A stretch of 64,000 nucleotides of DNA, from NCBI RefSeq assembly GCF_001704415.2, contig NC_030826.1:31987324-32051323 (forward strand), given 5' to 3'. The DNA is from Capra hircus. Its lineage: Eukaryota; Chordata; Mammalia; Artiodactyla; Bovidae. The first letter of the stretch is position 1, and each line of letters begins with the position of its first letter. The notes beneath the pieces are model-generated. The model searched no databases. It saw nothing but the letters and a program-made list of their open reading frames with translations, and was not told the DNA's origin. Below are positions 21,013 through 33,480 of this stretch, piece by piece. A program made the translations under genes and the position numbers.

Positions 21013-21236
21013 TCAGCGGAGCCACGTGACCCAGAGAGATGATATGGGGAGGGTGGTGGGAGGGGGGTTCAGGGCTGGGACTCGTGTATACCTGTGATGG
21101 ATTCATGTCAATGTATGGCAAAACCAATACAGTATTATAAAGTAAAAAAATAAAAAATAAATTTAAAAATACCAAAGCAAAAAAAAAAAAAGGCAATATT
21201 TTAGCTCCCTAAAACAAAACAAAACAAACAAACAAA
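21013..21236 (+). mobile_element. Young ruminant L1 3' end with two A-rich tails
   Basis: Sense L1 terminus (cccagagagatgatatgggg to aaaaccaatacagtattata) with an A-run at 21179-21192. About 20 further unique bases and an AAAAC-rich tail follow. Related strings aaaagcatcattcttt (20997-21012) and aaaagcatcagtttttt (21237-21253) flank it and may be a diverged TSD. Confidence 0.8.
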
Positions 21237-21253
21237 AAAGCATCAGTTTTTTC

Positions 21254-22656
21254 TACAAGACCTACAAGAGGAGGATGATAAACACATTTAAAAATATGTT
21301 TGGGGAAAACATATTTTCTGTTTGGGGAAAGCATCCTTCCCCATCTTTAAGTCATGTGGTCTCGGTGAGGCTAACCCTATCCTTTCTCCAAAATAGTCAT
21401 AGGACCCACTCTGGCCTAACAAGAACCAGCCATAGGGATTTTGTAGGCACTTTTAAGAAAGGAGACATCATTATTGTTATTATCACCATTTGCTTGGACT
21501 GCCAGCTGTTTGGACAATACAAACTTAGGGCTCCAGAAAGGAGACATCATTATTGTTATTATTACCATTTGCTTGGACTGCCAGCTGTTTGGACAATACA
21601 AACTTAGGGCTCCAGTGGCTTTTTCTGCCACTTTTATCAATGTAGCCGACCCAAAGGAAAATAGAGTTGAGAAACAGAAAGTCACAAATTCCCAGGGCTT
21701 CCTCTGAAATGCTGGGTCAGCCTGGCCTGATCTATCAGCTCCATCTTTGGACTTTTCAGCAATGGAGACAACATATCATTTTCGGGTTTCCCTAGTTTAG
21801 GTTAGGTTTCTATCATTTCCATGGAAAACAATTCAGGCTAATCGAGTTACTTTGTCTCCCTGAGCTTCAGAGGCTGTTGGGATTAACTGAAAATGCACCA
21901 ATGCTGATTCTGTTGTCAGAACTCATCAACTGTTAATTTCCCTTTCCACACAGCTTTTTTTTTCCCCCAGAAGAGAGAATACTGAGACCAGCAAAGCAGA
22001 GATCAAGATGTTAGGAATCTTGGGAAACTGTATTCGAGGACACTCAAATCTAGGCGATGGGATGAAGACTGGATGCTCGGGTGTGAGGCAGCGAGTGGGC
22101 ATCAGGAAGCCCACTCCTGGTGGGGGGGGCTTCTGCTGAAGTGCTGGTCATAGCTCCAAGCAATGGACACACATCTCCTCAGGCTGTTTCAGAGAAACAC
22201 GGGGCCACACGTGGCCTCTGGCCAGATCTCTGAGGGACTGCCCCAGGAGAGAGAGGCAGAAGCCCTCCAGTGGGGTGAGGAAGCGCTTTGTGGGGGGATG
22301 CATGCCAGCCACTCATCTGTGCTTGTGGGTCCTGAAAATCACATCTCTCCTCCTGCCCCCATGGGCTTGAGGCTTTTAAGTGGAAGCTCCTTCCCTCTCT
22401 TTAGACTTTGAGTATAACACATTTCTCTCTATAATATGGGTGGGCCTTCTAAGTTGAAGGCCTCAAAAGCAAAGACTGAGGTTTGCCAAAGAAGATATTC
22501 TCCCTACGACTCCCATGTGAACTCTTACCTGAATTTCCAGCTGGCCAGCTTGCCCTACCAATTTCACACATGACCACCCCACAGTTGTATGAGCTGACTC
22601 CTTAACATAAATCTTTCACACTCTCAATTTTATATATAAGTAAAATAATATATAAC
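21254..22656. other. Unassigned stretch containing a recent tandem duplication
   Basis: No transposon recognised. A two-copy 79-base repeat (21456-21613) is the only notable structure. Confidence 0.45.
21456..21613. repeat. Tandem duplication, 2 x 79 bases
   Basis: agaaaggagacatcattatt begins both copies (21456 and 21535). They differ at one base by eye (tatcacc / tattacc), so the duplication is recent or has been homogenised. Confidence 0.95.
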
Positions 22657-22657
22657 A

Positions 22658-22862
22658 TGTGAGTTAGTCACTCAGTCATGTCTGACTCTTTATGACCCCA
22701 TGGACTGTAGCCCACCAGGCTCCTCTGTCCATGGGGATTCTCCAGGCAAGAATACTGGTGGGTTACCATTTCCCTCTCCAGGGGATCTTCCCGACCCAGG
22801 GATCGAACCTGTGTCTCCTGCATTGGCAGGTGGATTCTTTTCTGCTGAGCTACTGGGGAAAG
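22658..22862 (-). mobile_element. Bov-tA SINE, full length
   Basis: Antisense copy from gtgagttagtcactcagtca to ctgctgagctactggggaaa. Confidence 0.92.
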
Positions 22863-23326
22863 CATTTTGTGTGTTTGGTCTTAGAACTCTTATAGCACAT
22901 GTTGATTTGGTTATAAAAGTGAGATTTTGTTTTCTTTCTTTCCTACTATGTTTCAGGACCTGTGTATCTCAATTCAGACTATATTTCAGGGGCACAGTAA
23001 TCCTGTGTGACCTGGGGCTACAGACAAGCCAGAGAGAGAGAGCAAAGCCAGGCAGAGACACAAGGCAGGGAAATCTGGTGTGCGCGCAGGGGACTCCTGC
23101 GGTAAAGTTCATTTGCAGGAGCACTGTGGGCTGCACGGGGGAAATCTACATGGGCCAGGTGATGGAGAGCCTTTGATGCCGGAACGAAGTGATTAGATTT
23201 TAGAAGCAGGGGAAGAGGAGCCACTGTTAGCAAGGTTAATCGAGAAGGGAAGAAAGTTCTGCCTTAGGAAGAGGTTAGCATGAAGGATGGGATGAGAGAT
23301 AGCAGAAGGGAGAGGGAAGGCAATGG
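22863..23326. other. Unassigned stretch
   Basis: A run of AG repeats near 23030-23042; otherwise nothing recognised. Confidence 0.4.
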
Positions 23327-23540
23327 TGGGACTTCCCTGACTGTCCAGTGCTTAAGACCTGACCTTCCAACACAGGGGATGTGCATTCCAGCCCTGGTCA
23401 GGGAGCTAGGACCCCACATGCCTTATGGCCCCCTCAAAACCCCAAAACATAAAACGGAAGCAATATTGTAACAAATTTTAAAAAGGCTTATCAACAACAA
23501 CAAATGGCCCATATTAAAAAAAATCTTAAAAAAAAAAACA
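23327..23540 (+). mobile_element. CHR-type SINE with extended 3' region
   Basis: Head acttccctgactgtccagtg, then gcaatattgtaacaaatttt and an A-rich tail at 23517-23538. Confidence 0.85.
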
Positions 23541-24572
23541 AGCAGTGGCACCAGTTCCCATCAGAGGTGAAGAATTTGAACTGAGACTGGGATGCTGGGG
23601 TTGGGAGAGCAGCGGATATCATAGGGAAAAGATATGCAGGTATTAGCAAGGAAGAAAGAGCTGAGGGAGAAGCTGAGAGGCGGCTCCAATGTTTACATCC
23701 TGGGAAGGAGAGTAGTGACAAAGCAGCTGTGTCTTCTATCAACAGATCACAAGGGATTCCTTCTTCTCCCACCATGGGGATTCAGAACCATTTTCTGGGC
23801 CTCCATCTGCTTACCCATTGGGGAAACATGTCTTGTGTCTTGGTTCCTCTCCGCTGGGAAGGAGGGAGGACCACAGAACCCTTAGGAATGTCTCTGAATT
23901 TTGCAGAGTTGACCTGGAGCCTCTCCTGACCGTCTCTGGGTCTTGGAATCCCAAGAAGGGAAATGCTCCTCCCCCAACTGGGGGTGTATTTAGACGGTGC
24001 CTGGACCCCACTGTCAGACGCGTGGCGGACGATCTGTCATTATAAGCTCCATGCATCTCTAGCTGCTCTAATGAGCCGGATGTCCAGAGTGGGAGCAGCC
24101 AAGATTTACAGCTTTTACTTGAGAAACCTTCCTACTGTCCAGGGAGGGATTAACTGGACTAAGCGGTACTCAGCTCAGTGGCTGCTGATAGCAAGTTAAC
24201 AAGGACCATGAAATCCTATGGTGATTAGAACCGGACGGTATCATGGGAGCCTTCCTCACCATTGTTTATTTTAGATTGTGGCTGTCCAGGGAGCCTGCGT
24301 GGTGTGTGTCAGACATACTTAATAGGGAGATAATTTGGGAAGAAGAATGTACATGGTTGTGATGGGGGAGATGATGGGCTGGAGGGTCTGGACTCATCCA
24401 CTTGCTGATGGTTGAGTGCTTGGTCATCTGGGGGAGAGACTGATGACCCTAGTCGTTAGGACTTTCTTTAATCCGCTCTTGAACTTTCTTCCTTAGTTAT
24501 ACACAGAGTGCCTGGCTTTGGGTTTTGGTATTCCCCACTGGAATGATTCAGATTTCAATCCTTTTCTTCCCC
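23541..24572. other. Unassigned stretch
   Basis: No repeat recognised. A few CpGs cluster near 23994-24032, too few for an island. Confidence 0.4.
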
Positions 24573-24580
24573 AAGGTACT

Positions 24581-24788
24581 GATTATTGTATAGTTGCTCA
24601 GTCATGTCTGACTCTTTGTAACTCTATGGACTGTAGCCTGCCAGGCTCCTCTGTGCATGGGATTCTCCAGGCAAGAATACTGGAGGAGATTGACATTTCC
24701 TCCAGAGGATCTTCCCAAGTCAGGGATGGAACCCACGTCCCCTGCACTGCAGGCGGATTCTTTACTGCTGAGCCACCAGGGAAACCCT
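24581..24788 (-). mobile_element. Bov-tA SINE
   Basis: Antisense, agttgctcagtcatgtctga to ctgctgagccaccagggaaa. TSD aaggtact at 24573-24580 and 24789-24796. Confidence 0.92.
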
Positions 24789-24854
24789 AAGGTACTTAGT
24801 ACTTCCCTTTATTCCGGTTCTCCTAGATTTCTGTTCAGTGTCCTTCTTTCCATT

Positions 24855-25085
24855 CACTTTTTAAAGATTTTAATATCTTTTATTTATTTATTTTTATTGA
24901 CTTGTAGTTGATTTACAGTATTATATGAGTTTCAAGTGTACAACATAGTGATTCAATTTTTAAAGGTTATACTGCATTTATAGTTTTTATAAAATATTGG
25001 CTATACAAAATATCCTTGTAGATATTCATTTTATTCTTTTATTATTTTTTATTGGAGTATCACTGCTTTACAATGATTTTCCATC
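24855..25085 (-). mobile_element. Ruminant L1 3' end pieces
   Basis: Antisense L1 tail (ttgacttgtagttgatttac; gagtttcaagtgtacaacat). A second antisense L1 tail follows near 25038-25083 (ttttattggagtatcactgc). Possibly two copies. Confidence 0.7.
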
Positions 25086-25393
25086 AAGTTAATTGAAATT
25101 TTCCATTTGCTTTAATCCCCGAGGCACATAATGCAGGGGGAGCCCTTTTCTTGGGGTTTTCCCTGTTTTGTTTGCCTTGTATGGAGAACTATTTGCTCCG
25201 TCCCTACAACTTTATCACATCTCCTCTCCACCTTTTGCTTCCCTATTGGCACTTTGATAAAAAAAAAAAAAAATCAGTGCATAAGAATCTCCCTGGTACA
25301 AAGAAATTTATACTAGATTGTATATGTCTATATATATATAGATAAAGAAAGAAAGAAACTGACATTGAAGAAAAGACCTTGAGAAAGATCCAG
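25086..25393. other. Unassigned stretch with A-run
   Basis: Poly(A) at 25258-25273 and short TA and GAAA runs near 25329-25358; no SINE body identified. Confidence 0.4.
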
Positions 25394-25410
25394 ACCATAC
25401 ATTGCCTATG

Positions 25411-25581
25411 GAGGAGACATAAGAGATGCTAATTCGATTCTTGGCTCAGGAGATCCCCTGGAGAAGGGCATGACAACCCACTCCAGTATTCTTGCCTGGA
25501 TAATCCCATGGACAGAGGAGCCTGGCAGGCTACAGTCCATGGGATCACAGCGAGCCAGACACAACTGAAGCAACTTAGCAA
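25411..25581 (+). mobile_element. Bov-tA SINE, 5'-truncated
   Basis: Starts inside the tRNA-like head (gaggagacataagagatgct) and runs to the 3' end. TSD accatacattgcctatg (25394-25410) and accatacatgctatgag (25582-25598) shows it was inserted truncated. Confidence 0.9.
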
Positions 25582-25670
25582 ACCATACATGCTATGAGGT
25601 AAGCATAGCCTATTGGAAATGTAACTCATGGAAGTCTTACTATTCTGTTTCTCTTTTTTAAATTAGTCAG

Positions 25671-25719
25671 AAATGAATCTATTCCAAAAGGCTGTAAATG
25701 AATCTATTCCAAAGGCTGT
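25671..25719. repeat. Tandem duplication, 2 x 24-25 bases
   Basis: aaatgaatctattccaaa and following bases occur twice in tandem, differing by one A. Confidence 0.9.
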
Positions 25720-26374
25720 ACTCCAAAGATTCAAAAGTAGGAATGGAAGAAAAAAAAGAGTTAGGATTCTATCACTGATGTCAGCCCTGTCCCAGCGCCA
25801 AAGTGTTTTCAATTGTTCCCAGGGGATTATTTATCAAAACCACAAAAATGGTCTGCACGGAAAACTCCCCTTTGGTTCAGCCCCTATCAGCCCATCTGAG
25901 GATTAGTGTCTGAGTCGCTCCTCCCGGCATCACCCCCAAGCACAAGGGGAAAAGCCCTCAGAGTCCTGGCTCCCTTCTTAATAATCCAATTTGCATCAAT
26001 TGACCATATCATTACTCAAAGCCTTCCCTGACCTCTTAATTCTCCACTGAAACAGGCCCCTAGGATAACGAGTTCCATGCGGCCTGAGGTGCTTGATCCA
26101 AGGTGAGCCACTCCAGTGGGGCTGGTGCCTTTCCGCCTCCAGGTGTCTCCAGGGACCACTGCCCACGTGCCCTCGGCACAGTGTTCTTCCCTCCAATGCC
26201 CTGGTCACAAGGGGGGCTCCCCAAGCCAGGCAGGAGCGAGCAGTCTTTTCTCAGTCAGAACCCAGGGCTGAGTTTACCCACAACTGCATCCTGTCTTTCC
26301 CACCACCATCATCCTTCATGGGAACAGCAGGAAGGGCACTGGGATTTGGATCAAAGCTTCTATTTTTCTTTAAT
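25720..26374. other. Unassigned stretch
   Basis: No repeat or coding feature recognised. Confidence 0.4.
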
Positions 26375-26515
26375 GGCCCCAGGATTTCACACAAGTCATC
26401 TGCTTTTTCTCAGCCTCAGTTTCTCATCTGTAAAATGGGCATAACACCTGCCCAAACAACCTCTCAGAGCCTGTGTGAAGAGCAAATGAAATAAGAACGT
26501 GCTTTGAAACCTGGG
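26375..26515 (+). mobile_element. MIR SINE, 3' part
   Basis: Sense MIR: cctcagtttctcatctgtaa, then aaatgggcataac and aatgaaataagaacgtgctt. Confidence 0.8.
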
Positions 26516-27405
26516 ACACCCTGCCCTCATGTGCAATTGGTCTTGTTTTCAGCATCCTTTGTGAAGAAGACCCACGTCAGGGCCTTTCATCTGGGTGTCT
26601 ATTTCCACTCGTGGTCTTGGGCATGCGGCCCCTCTTAGTTTTCCCTTCTAGGACACGCCTCGGTTTTGGATGCTCAAGGGCTTCTGCACCCTAGGAACAC
26701 TCTCTGTAAGTAGGGGCTGCAGTAGTGGACTGAGGTTGCAGTTTGAAGCAGAGTGGGCATTTCCTAATCCTACCAGCTTTCTTTGGACACAGTCAACCAG
26801 CAGCATCTAGTCACAGAACAGAGCAAACAAAAGAAGGCGTTTGTTTGCTTTTCATAAAGAGACAGGATGAAGCCAAAGTGACCTCATGTGAGTTTCCAGA
26901 ATTAGCGTGTGCTGTTTTCATTGGCCTAATGTAAACTCACTTCTGCTTATTCAGTGGGGGTTTCACTTGTCTGATGTGGTTTTGTAAGAAGCACCAGAAG
27001 TGGCTGAAAGAGAAGAAAAACTTAGCTGGTTCTTCATATCTAAATTTGCTTTGTTGGCGATGAATGTAATTAGGTTTTCTTTTTAAATGCATTTTCCCCC
27101 TCAAAGGCTGAAAGGAATTGGAGAGTTTGGACGTTATTTTCCCTGGGTCAGATCAGAGTGGATTCTTTCTGGGTGTTGTAGTCAGTTAGGGTGTCTCTAG
27201 CTTCTGCTTCCTGGGGGGACACCTGTGACACCCTGGATCTTTGCCTTGATATTACCAAGGGGTTACTGCATGCAACATCAAGGATGAAGTTTTATTAGTA
27301 CAAGTGGATCATAGTAATAGGATCTCAGCTTAGTTTGAGATCACACCCAACCTCCTGCCAAAACTCAGATACAGCTCAAAAAGGATATTTAATCACATCA
27401 ACAAA
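26516..27405. other. Unassigned stretch
   Basis: No repeat or coding feature recognised. Confidence 0.4.
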
Positions 27406-28035
27406 AACAGTGTGTGAAGTCAGACAGAGAAGGAGAAATATCTTATGACATTCCTTTTATGTGGAATCTAAAAAGAAATGATACAAATGAACTCACTTAG
27501 AAAACAGAAAAAGACCCACAGAAAAACAAACTTACGGTTGCTGGGTGGTGGGGAGGACTATTTAAGGAGTTTGGGATGGACAGGTACACACTGCTATCTT
27601 CAAAATGGGTAACCATCAAGGACCTACTGTATTGAGCACAGGAAACTCAGCTCAAAGTTTTGTGCCAGCCTGGATGGGTGCAGAGTTTAGGGGAGAATGG
27701 ATACATGTATATGTATGGCTGAGTCCCTTCTCTGTCCACCTGAAATTATCAGTGTTGTTAATCGACCACGTGTGTTAGTCGCTCATTCATGTCCAACTCT
27801 TTGAGAACCCAAGGACTGTAGCCCACCAAGTTCCTTTGTCCATGGAATTCTCTAGGCAAGAATACTGGAGTGGGTAGCCATTCCCTTCTCCAGGGAATCT
27901 TCTTGACCCAGGGATTGAACCTGGGTCTTCTGCATTGCAGGCAGATTTTTTTACTGTCTGAACCGCCAGGGTAGCACCGCCCCTGCCCCCACAATGCAAA
28001 ATAAAAAGCTTAAACTTTGGAAAAAAAAAAAAAAA
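27406..28035 (+). mobile_element. Ruminant L1 3' end, split by a Bov-tA SINE
   Basis: Sense L1 at 27406-27772 (gaagtcagacagagaaggag; aaggacctactgtattgagc) resumes at 27978 (aatgcaaaataaaaagctta) and ends in a 16-base A-run at 28020-28035. Confidence 0.85.
27773..27977 (-). mobile_element. Bov-tA SINE nested in L1 tail
   Basis: Antisense, gttagtcgctcattcatgtc to ctgtctgaaccgccagggta; the host L1 tail continues after it. Confidence 0.92.
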
Positions 28036-29117
28036 ACACAACACAGTGTGTGTACATTTCAAAGAGTTCACCACTGGGGAATTCAAACGCATCCCTATTG
28101 TTGGCTATGGGTCACCTGACTCTTCTTCTTCTAATTACTTATTCCATGGAGGGTCTGGGGAAGAGACCAGAGGCAGGAAACGGATGTATAATCATTGGCG
28201 TGCAGCTCTGCTCACGGTTATTGGTACAATATTAACATCTTTTTATGTTACTTGAGCACTGGCCCGACTGTGTTTTCTCAGCAGGGTGGATGGGAAAGTT
28301 GATGGGATCTCGAAGTGCCTGGCTGGACTTGGAGGTTGGAAGCAGCGATAAATGGCGATGTTTGTTTGGCTTGCTGGCTAATGAGTGGAAGATCGCCAAG
28401 AGTAATAAGGTTCCAGCAGCATTTCCTTAATGATTGGCACAGTTCATTAAGAGAAACTAAATGCGACACACACTTGGGAGAGGTGAGGGAGTCGGGAGGG
28501 GGAGATGGGATGGTCTAGTCGTGGAGGTGGGGGCCGTGGCTCAAGGGAATGTTGGCTTTCACACAATTAGGGATTTTGAAGGAAGACAGAGCCTGGACAC
28601 AGTGGAATAACTCTGGCTGATTGAGATCTGCATGGGTCAGAGACCAGGGGTCCTGGGCCAAGGAGGTGCGACAGTATCCGCTCTGGATCCCCCGGGTGAA
28701 TGGTGGCCTGTGTGTGCCTCAGGACACACAGAACTGCCTCCCAGACACGGCACTGCTTTCATGGGAGACGGTCTTCCACTCTCATCCCAGCTGCTGGCCT
28801 CCAGGGTGGGTCTGAGGGCATCTAATTTACCCAGGTGGAGTCACATCTAATAAGCCTCCATGGCTGCCTCCCTGGGAGTGAGAACTAATGAGGCATCTGC
28901 ATCTCCTGTTGTGCGTCTACAGGGACACAGCCTCTGGATGATGCACTTCTGAGACACAGACAGGCTTGCTGGCCTGGGACTGGGATGTGAAACAGGCTGG
29001 CTGCTGTGTCCAGTGTAGAGGGTATGAATTTCTGTCTACAACTGGTACCCCACTGCTTTCTTTCTTTAAGCACCTACGTCCAGCTGCAAGCACCTCCCAT
29101 ACTCCTCTGTGGCTTTT
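28036..29117. other. Unassigned stretch
   Basis: No repeat or coding feature recognised. Confidence 0.4.
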
Positions 29118-29328
29118 GTTTCAGTCACTAAGTCGTGTCAGACTCTGTGACTCCATGAACTGTGGCCGCTAGGCTCCTCTGTTCATGGGATCTTCCAGGC
29201 AAGAATACTGCAGTGGGTTGCCATTTTCTTCTCCCGGGGATCTTTCCAAACCAGGGATTAAACCCACATCTCTTGTGTCTCCTGCCCTGGCAGGTGGGTT
29301 CTTTACCACTGATCTACCAGGGAAGCCC
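29118..29328 (-). mobile_element. Bov-tA SINE
   Basis: Antisense, gtttcagtcactaagtcgtg to tctaccagggaagcc. The strings ccatactcctct and ccatcgtcctct flank it and may be the TSD. Confidence 0.9.
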
Positions 29329-30910
29329 CCCATCGTCCTCTAGCAATGGGAAATTGATGCATAGTCATTGGAAATACACTGTCTCTCAGGCAGGGCTAAG
29401 GTACCAGCAGGGGCACTGCCAGGCCATATGGCACTTTTGTGGATACTGGGAAAGGGCAGCTCTTCTTAGAGGAGGTATACGCCTGTGCCATGGGGCAGAG
29501 CTTGGTGAGATGAGTGAAGGCTGGAATCCAGCTACCTCTTGCCACCATGGCCAGGCAACTTTGTGCAGGACACAGATCACACAGGTATGCACGGTGGCCC
29601 TGGATACCTGGTTGGAAATAGCATCAAAGTGTAGAGAAGCCCCTAGACCCAGGGACCACCAGTCCCCCTGAGATGCCCACTGTCTCTGCCCCAAGTTTCC
29701 TGTGGGTCCTATGGCCAGAGTCCTTCTCTACCTCACAGGTGTCCCCTCTGAGCTCTGGCCTCCTCCATGGAAAACCACAGAGACCCAGCCCCAGGTCCGG
29801 ACAGAAGCCACACGCCTCTTCCTAAGGAGGACCCAGCACCTCTTGCTCCCTTCTCGCTGTCCTAAAGGCACTCCCTGTCTCCGTCACTCTTTTCAGACCC
29901 CTGGCTTAATCTCATCAACTAATTTAGGCTTCATCAATGATAAGAAACATAGCTCTAGATTTTCCACTTTCTAAAACCCGTGAAGGCAAAACACAACACT
30001 GGCTACGAGTTAGAAGTGGGAAGGAAGAAAAATCTATAGAGAGAAGAGACAAATGCATGCGTGCTGTCCTGCTATGGCAAGCCCACACACTCGCCTTCCC
30101 TGAAGCAGCGACGGAGGGACACTTTGTCCTCGAGACATCTGGGCAGATGGTGGCCTTCCGAGATGCCCTGGGCTTACACAGATTTTGAAGAACACTGGCT
30201 GGTGATTCTCAGCTATGCTAGCAGGCTGAGAAAACACTCATCCTTGGTGAAATTTCACCTGTCTCCAACAAATTTACCAATTTTTTTTTTTAATTTCTTA
30301 AGATGGATCAGGACTGTTGTGTGATTTTTTAAAGCATCATCTGGGGCTCCTTCAATAATTCAACGATGACTGAGTTCCCTTAGTTTGAGTGGATGGAGGG
30401 AGGACGCACAGCACACGGCTCTTGTCATTGACCTCATGTGACCTTGGGCAGACTCCGCTGAGAAGATCAGGTTGGGCTGGAATTGGGAACTTTTGTAGGT
30501 ACATCTCATCATTGCTATCTGTTAAACTATTGTCACAGGGAACTCGTTGTTTGTTAAGGAGAAGAGGTAAGGCAGATAAAACATTTTTTCCTTTTTTCTC
30601 CCGCTTGAGCCCATTACTCCCGTTTCTCTGTTACTCTCTTGTTCTTAACCCTTCCTTCTTCCATTCATCTTTGTCGTTTCCTTCATCTTTTTCTCCTTCT
30701 TTTGCAAATCCTTAATGTTGAAAATGATCAATATTAATTGAATTAAACTTTATAAGCATTGACCTTCAAGGCAGCCAAGTTGAATGTTTCACACATCTGT
30801 CTTAACAGACAAACAGTTTCACTGACATTTGGAATTTTTAAAAAATGGTACATAATCCTCAAAGATGGTTTTCTCCAAGCACCTCAGGAGAGAAAATGGT
30901 TCCCTCCTTG
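29329..30910. other. Unassigned stretch
   Basis: 1.6 kb without a recognised repeat. T-run at 30281-30292 and a pyrimidine-rich patch near 30580-30700. No supported gene. Confidence 0.4.
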
Positions 30911-30919
30911 ACCTGTACT

Positions 30920-31110
30920 GATGGCTCAGTCGGTAAAGAATCCGCCTGCAATGCGGGGGACCTGGGTTCAATCCCTGGGTTGGGAAGATCCTCTAGAGAA
31001 GGAAAAGGCTACCCACTCCAGTATTCTGACCAGAAGAATTCCATAGACTGTATAGTCCATGAGGTAGCAAAGAGTCAGACACGACTGAGCGACTTTCACT
31101 TTCACATTGG
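30920..31110 (+). mobile_element. Bov-tA SINE
   Basis: Starts at gatggctcagtcggtaaaga (the first bases of the head are lost) and ends cactttcacattgg. TSD cctgtact at 30912-30919 and 31111-31118. Confidence 0.92.
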
Positions 31111-31118
31111 CCTGTACT

Positions 31119-32245
31119 AAAACTAGCCAGTGCAGAAAACGGCCTTGTAGCCTCATTAACCTCAGAAAGGTATGCTACACCGGAGGGGGTTAGGAGGCAG
31201 AGGAAAAGGTTAGTCTTCGGGAAATACCTCATTGCCTTGGTCTTGGATGTGACTTGCTAGTAGATGGACATATTATGAAAGTTATTCCTGGCTGATATGT
31301 TGCTGTGATTACACATATGTTCGTAGGTAGATTAAAGTCAATTTGAGGTCATTAAAACATTAGGCAGCCCTGGAAGATGAGCTCAGCTCTCTCAGAATTT
31401 CAGGTCCAGCAGGTTAGCTTTCTGTAGGTCAAAGAAAATTCTCAGATTGGCACCGAGCCGCCTTGGCTGCCCCGCAGAAACTCTGTGACTTTGATACTCA
31501 GTGAAAAATGCACATCTGGAATGAAATCAGACCTCAGCCCTTTCAAGCTTCTGCTCCTTGGTATTTAATTATTATGACTTGGATGCAGCTCAGGGTAAAG
31601 GCTTTATTTTTAGCAGTGATTAGAACAGCTCTGAAGAATGGATCAGGAATGCTGTTTATTTTTTTTAATTGGGGCATGTGACTAAATATATTTTTCAACT
31701 CTCGAGTGAACAAATCTGACACTTAAGAAAACACATTAAAAATCTTTGGAGCTTTGCAGAAGGAGCAGTTTTGCAGACCGCTTTGTGTGGGTTGTCGTGT
31801 TTGCCATCTGATGTTCTGATGAACCGTAGTTATTTATATGTTGGGTCTGACCTGGTATGATCATGATAAGAACTAGAAGGTTCCTCGGGTGTCATCTGGT
31901 TCTACCTTCTTTTGACAGTGGAGGAGATTAGATTCCGTGGGCTGAAGCCAGAGTCGCTCATTAAGGATTGTCCAAAGTGGGCCTAGAAACTCTGTAGTTT
32001 GTGACTTTGTTCCTGGCTGGTTCCTGAAACCATTTCAGATGGAGCAGGAGATTGGATTAAACAACAGAATCGCAGAGGGAGACACCCATTCCAACTCTAT
32101 TTCTTGTCTTGATTGTGCCAAATGTATTCCAAATATTGTCTCAGACTCTGAGAACACAAGCATGAGTCAGCGACAGCTCCTCCTTGAAATGAAATCCTTG
32201 CTGAAGAGCTTATTCCTACAGATCAGTCTGAAGTTGAAGCTGTGA
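31119..32245. other. Unassigned, possibly single-copy stretch
   Basis: No repeat or coding feature recognised; homogeneous AT-rich sequence. Confidence 0.4.
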
Positions 32246-32270
32246 TTGTGTGTGTGTGTGTGTGTGTGTG
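32246..32270. repeat. (GT)n microsatellite
   Basis: About twelve uninterrupted GT units. Confidence 0.95.
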
Positions 32271-32734
32271 GTATATTGTGTATGTGCGCACACCTGCATG
32301 TATTTTGTCTGTCTCATTCGATTATGAGTATTCTCATAGCATTCTTTCAATGCAAATATGTCCTAGGGAAACCATCTATGAGAACCCAAAACCCCCAGTA
32401 TCTATTTCAAGTCACCATGGGAAGGAATTCTTATTGTTTTCTGATTCAGTATTTGTATACATTGAGATATGCTCACCACAAGTCTAGTAAACATCTATCA
32501 TGACACAGAGTTAGAATTTTTTTCTTATAATGAGAACTTTTAAGATCTAGTCTCCTAGCAAAGCTGTCTTAAAGAGAAAAAGTCAATGCTGAGGCTAGTC
32601 TTTGACCTGAACACCTGTTAATCTCCTGTAACGTAGAAATAGCAAATCTTAGGTACAGAGCCTTCATCAAGGAGCAGCCTACAAACAATTTGATAGCACT
32701 GGTTTGTTTCATTTTCTTGTTTATAGGAAGTATA
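32271..32734. other. Unassigned stretch
   Basis: No repeat or coding feature recognised. Confidence 0.4.
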
Positions 32735-33480
32735 TTAGTTATTTACAGCTATGCAATCGAGTATGCAATTTCCTAAAGGAAATCAGTCCTGAATATTCAT
32801 TGGAAGGACTGAAGCTTAAGCTCCAATACTTTGGCCACCTGCTGTGAAGAGCTGACTCATTGGAAAAGACCCTGATGCTGGGAAAGATTAAAAAGGCAGG
32901 AGGAGACAGGGATGACAGAGAATGGCATCGCCAACTCAATGGACATGAGTTTGAGCAGGCTCCAGGTGAGGGACAGGGAAGCCGGGTGTGCTGCAGTCCA
33001 TGGTGTCCCAAAGAGTTGGACACGACTGAACTGAACTGATGCAATAAAATATACCTAAACTTAGTGGACTGGAACAAGAACAAATGTGTATCATCTCACA
33101 CAGTGTCTGCTAGAATTCAGGAATTGAGGCGTGTGTTAGTGGTGTGTTTCTGACCCACTGTCTTTCTTGAAGCCGTAGTTTCAACGTCAGCCAGGGATGC
33201 ATTTATCTGAAGGTTTGACTGGGGCTGGGGTTGCTTCTACAGTGGCTCAGTGCCATGGCTATTGGCTGGTGGGTCTCAGTTCCTCACCATGTGGATCTTT
33301 GCACAGGGCTGCTCGAACAGTCTCCCAGCGCATCAGCTGGCTTCTCACAGAGCAAGGAATCCAGGAGAGAGCCAAGCAGCATAGTAATGACTGTCCAGGG
33401 AGGCATGGCTTTACAACTGGACGGAAGACTCAGCCCATCAAAGAGCAGTCCAGGCCCAAGAAACAGAAACCACTTGCTCA
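32735..33480 (+). mobile_element. Old mammalian interspersed repeat, family not named, split by BovB
   Basis: Phrases recalled from an old mammalian repeat family lie on both sides of the BovB: tattagttatttacagctat before, ctaaacttagtggactggaa and tcagttcctcaccatgtgga after. Diverged; limits approximate. Confidence 0.45.
32770..33038 (+). mobile_element. BovB 3' fragment
   Basis: Sense, aaggaaatcagtcctgaata to acacgactgaactgaactg, with an internal deletion after gatgacagagaatgg. A 7-base repeat atgcaat (32763-32769, 33039-33045) may be the TSD. Confidence 0.9.

Noticed and set aside
20633..21196. 187-codon minus-strand frame
   Set aside because: It joins an L1 tail in antisense to BovB C-terminal sequence by read-through across two adjacent insertions, so it is not a gene.
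26093..26494. 133-codon plus-strand frame
   Set aside because: Its 3' third is a MIR SINE, and an overlapping frame of similar length exists, so there is no coding support.
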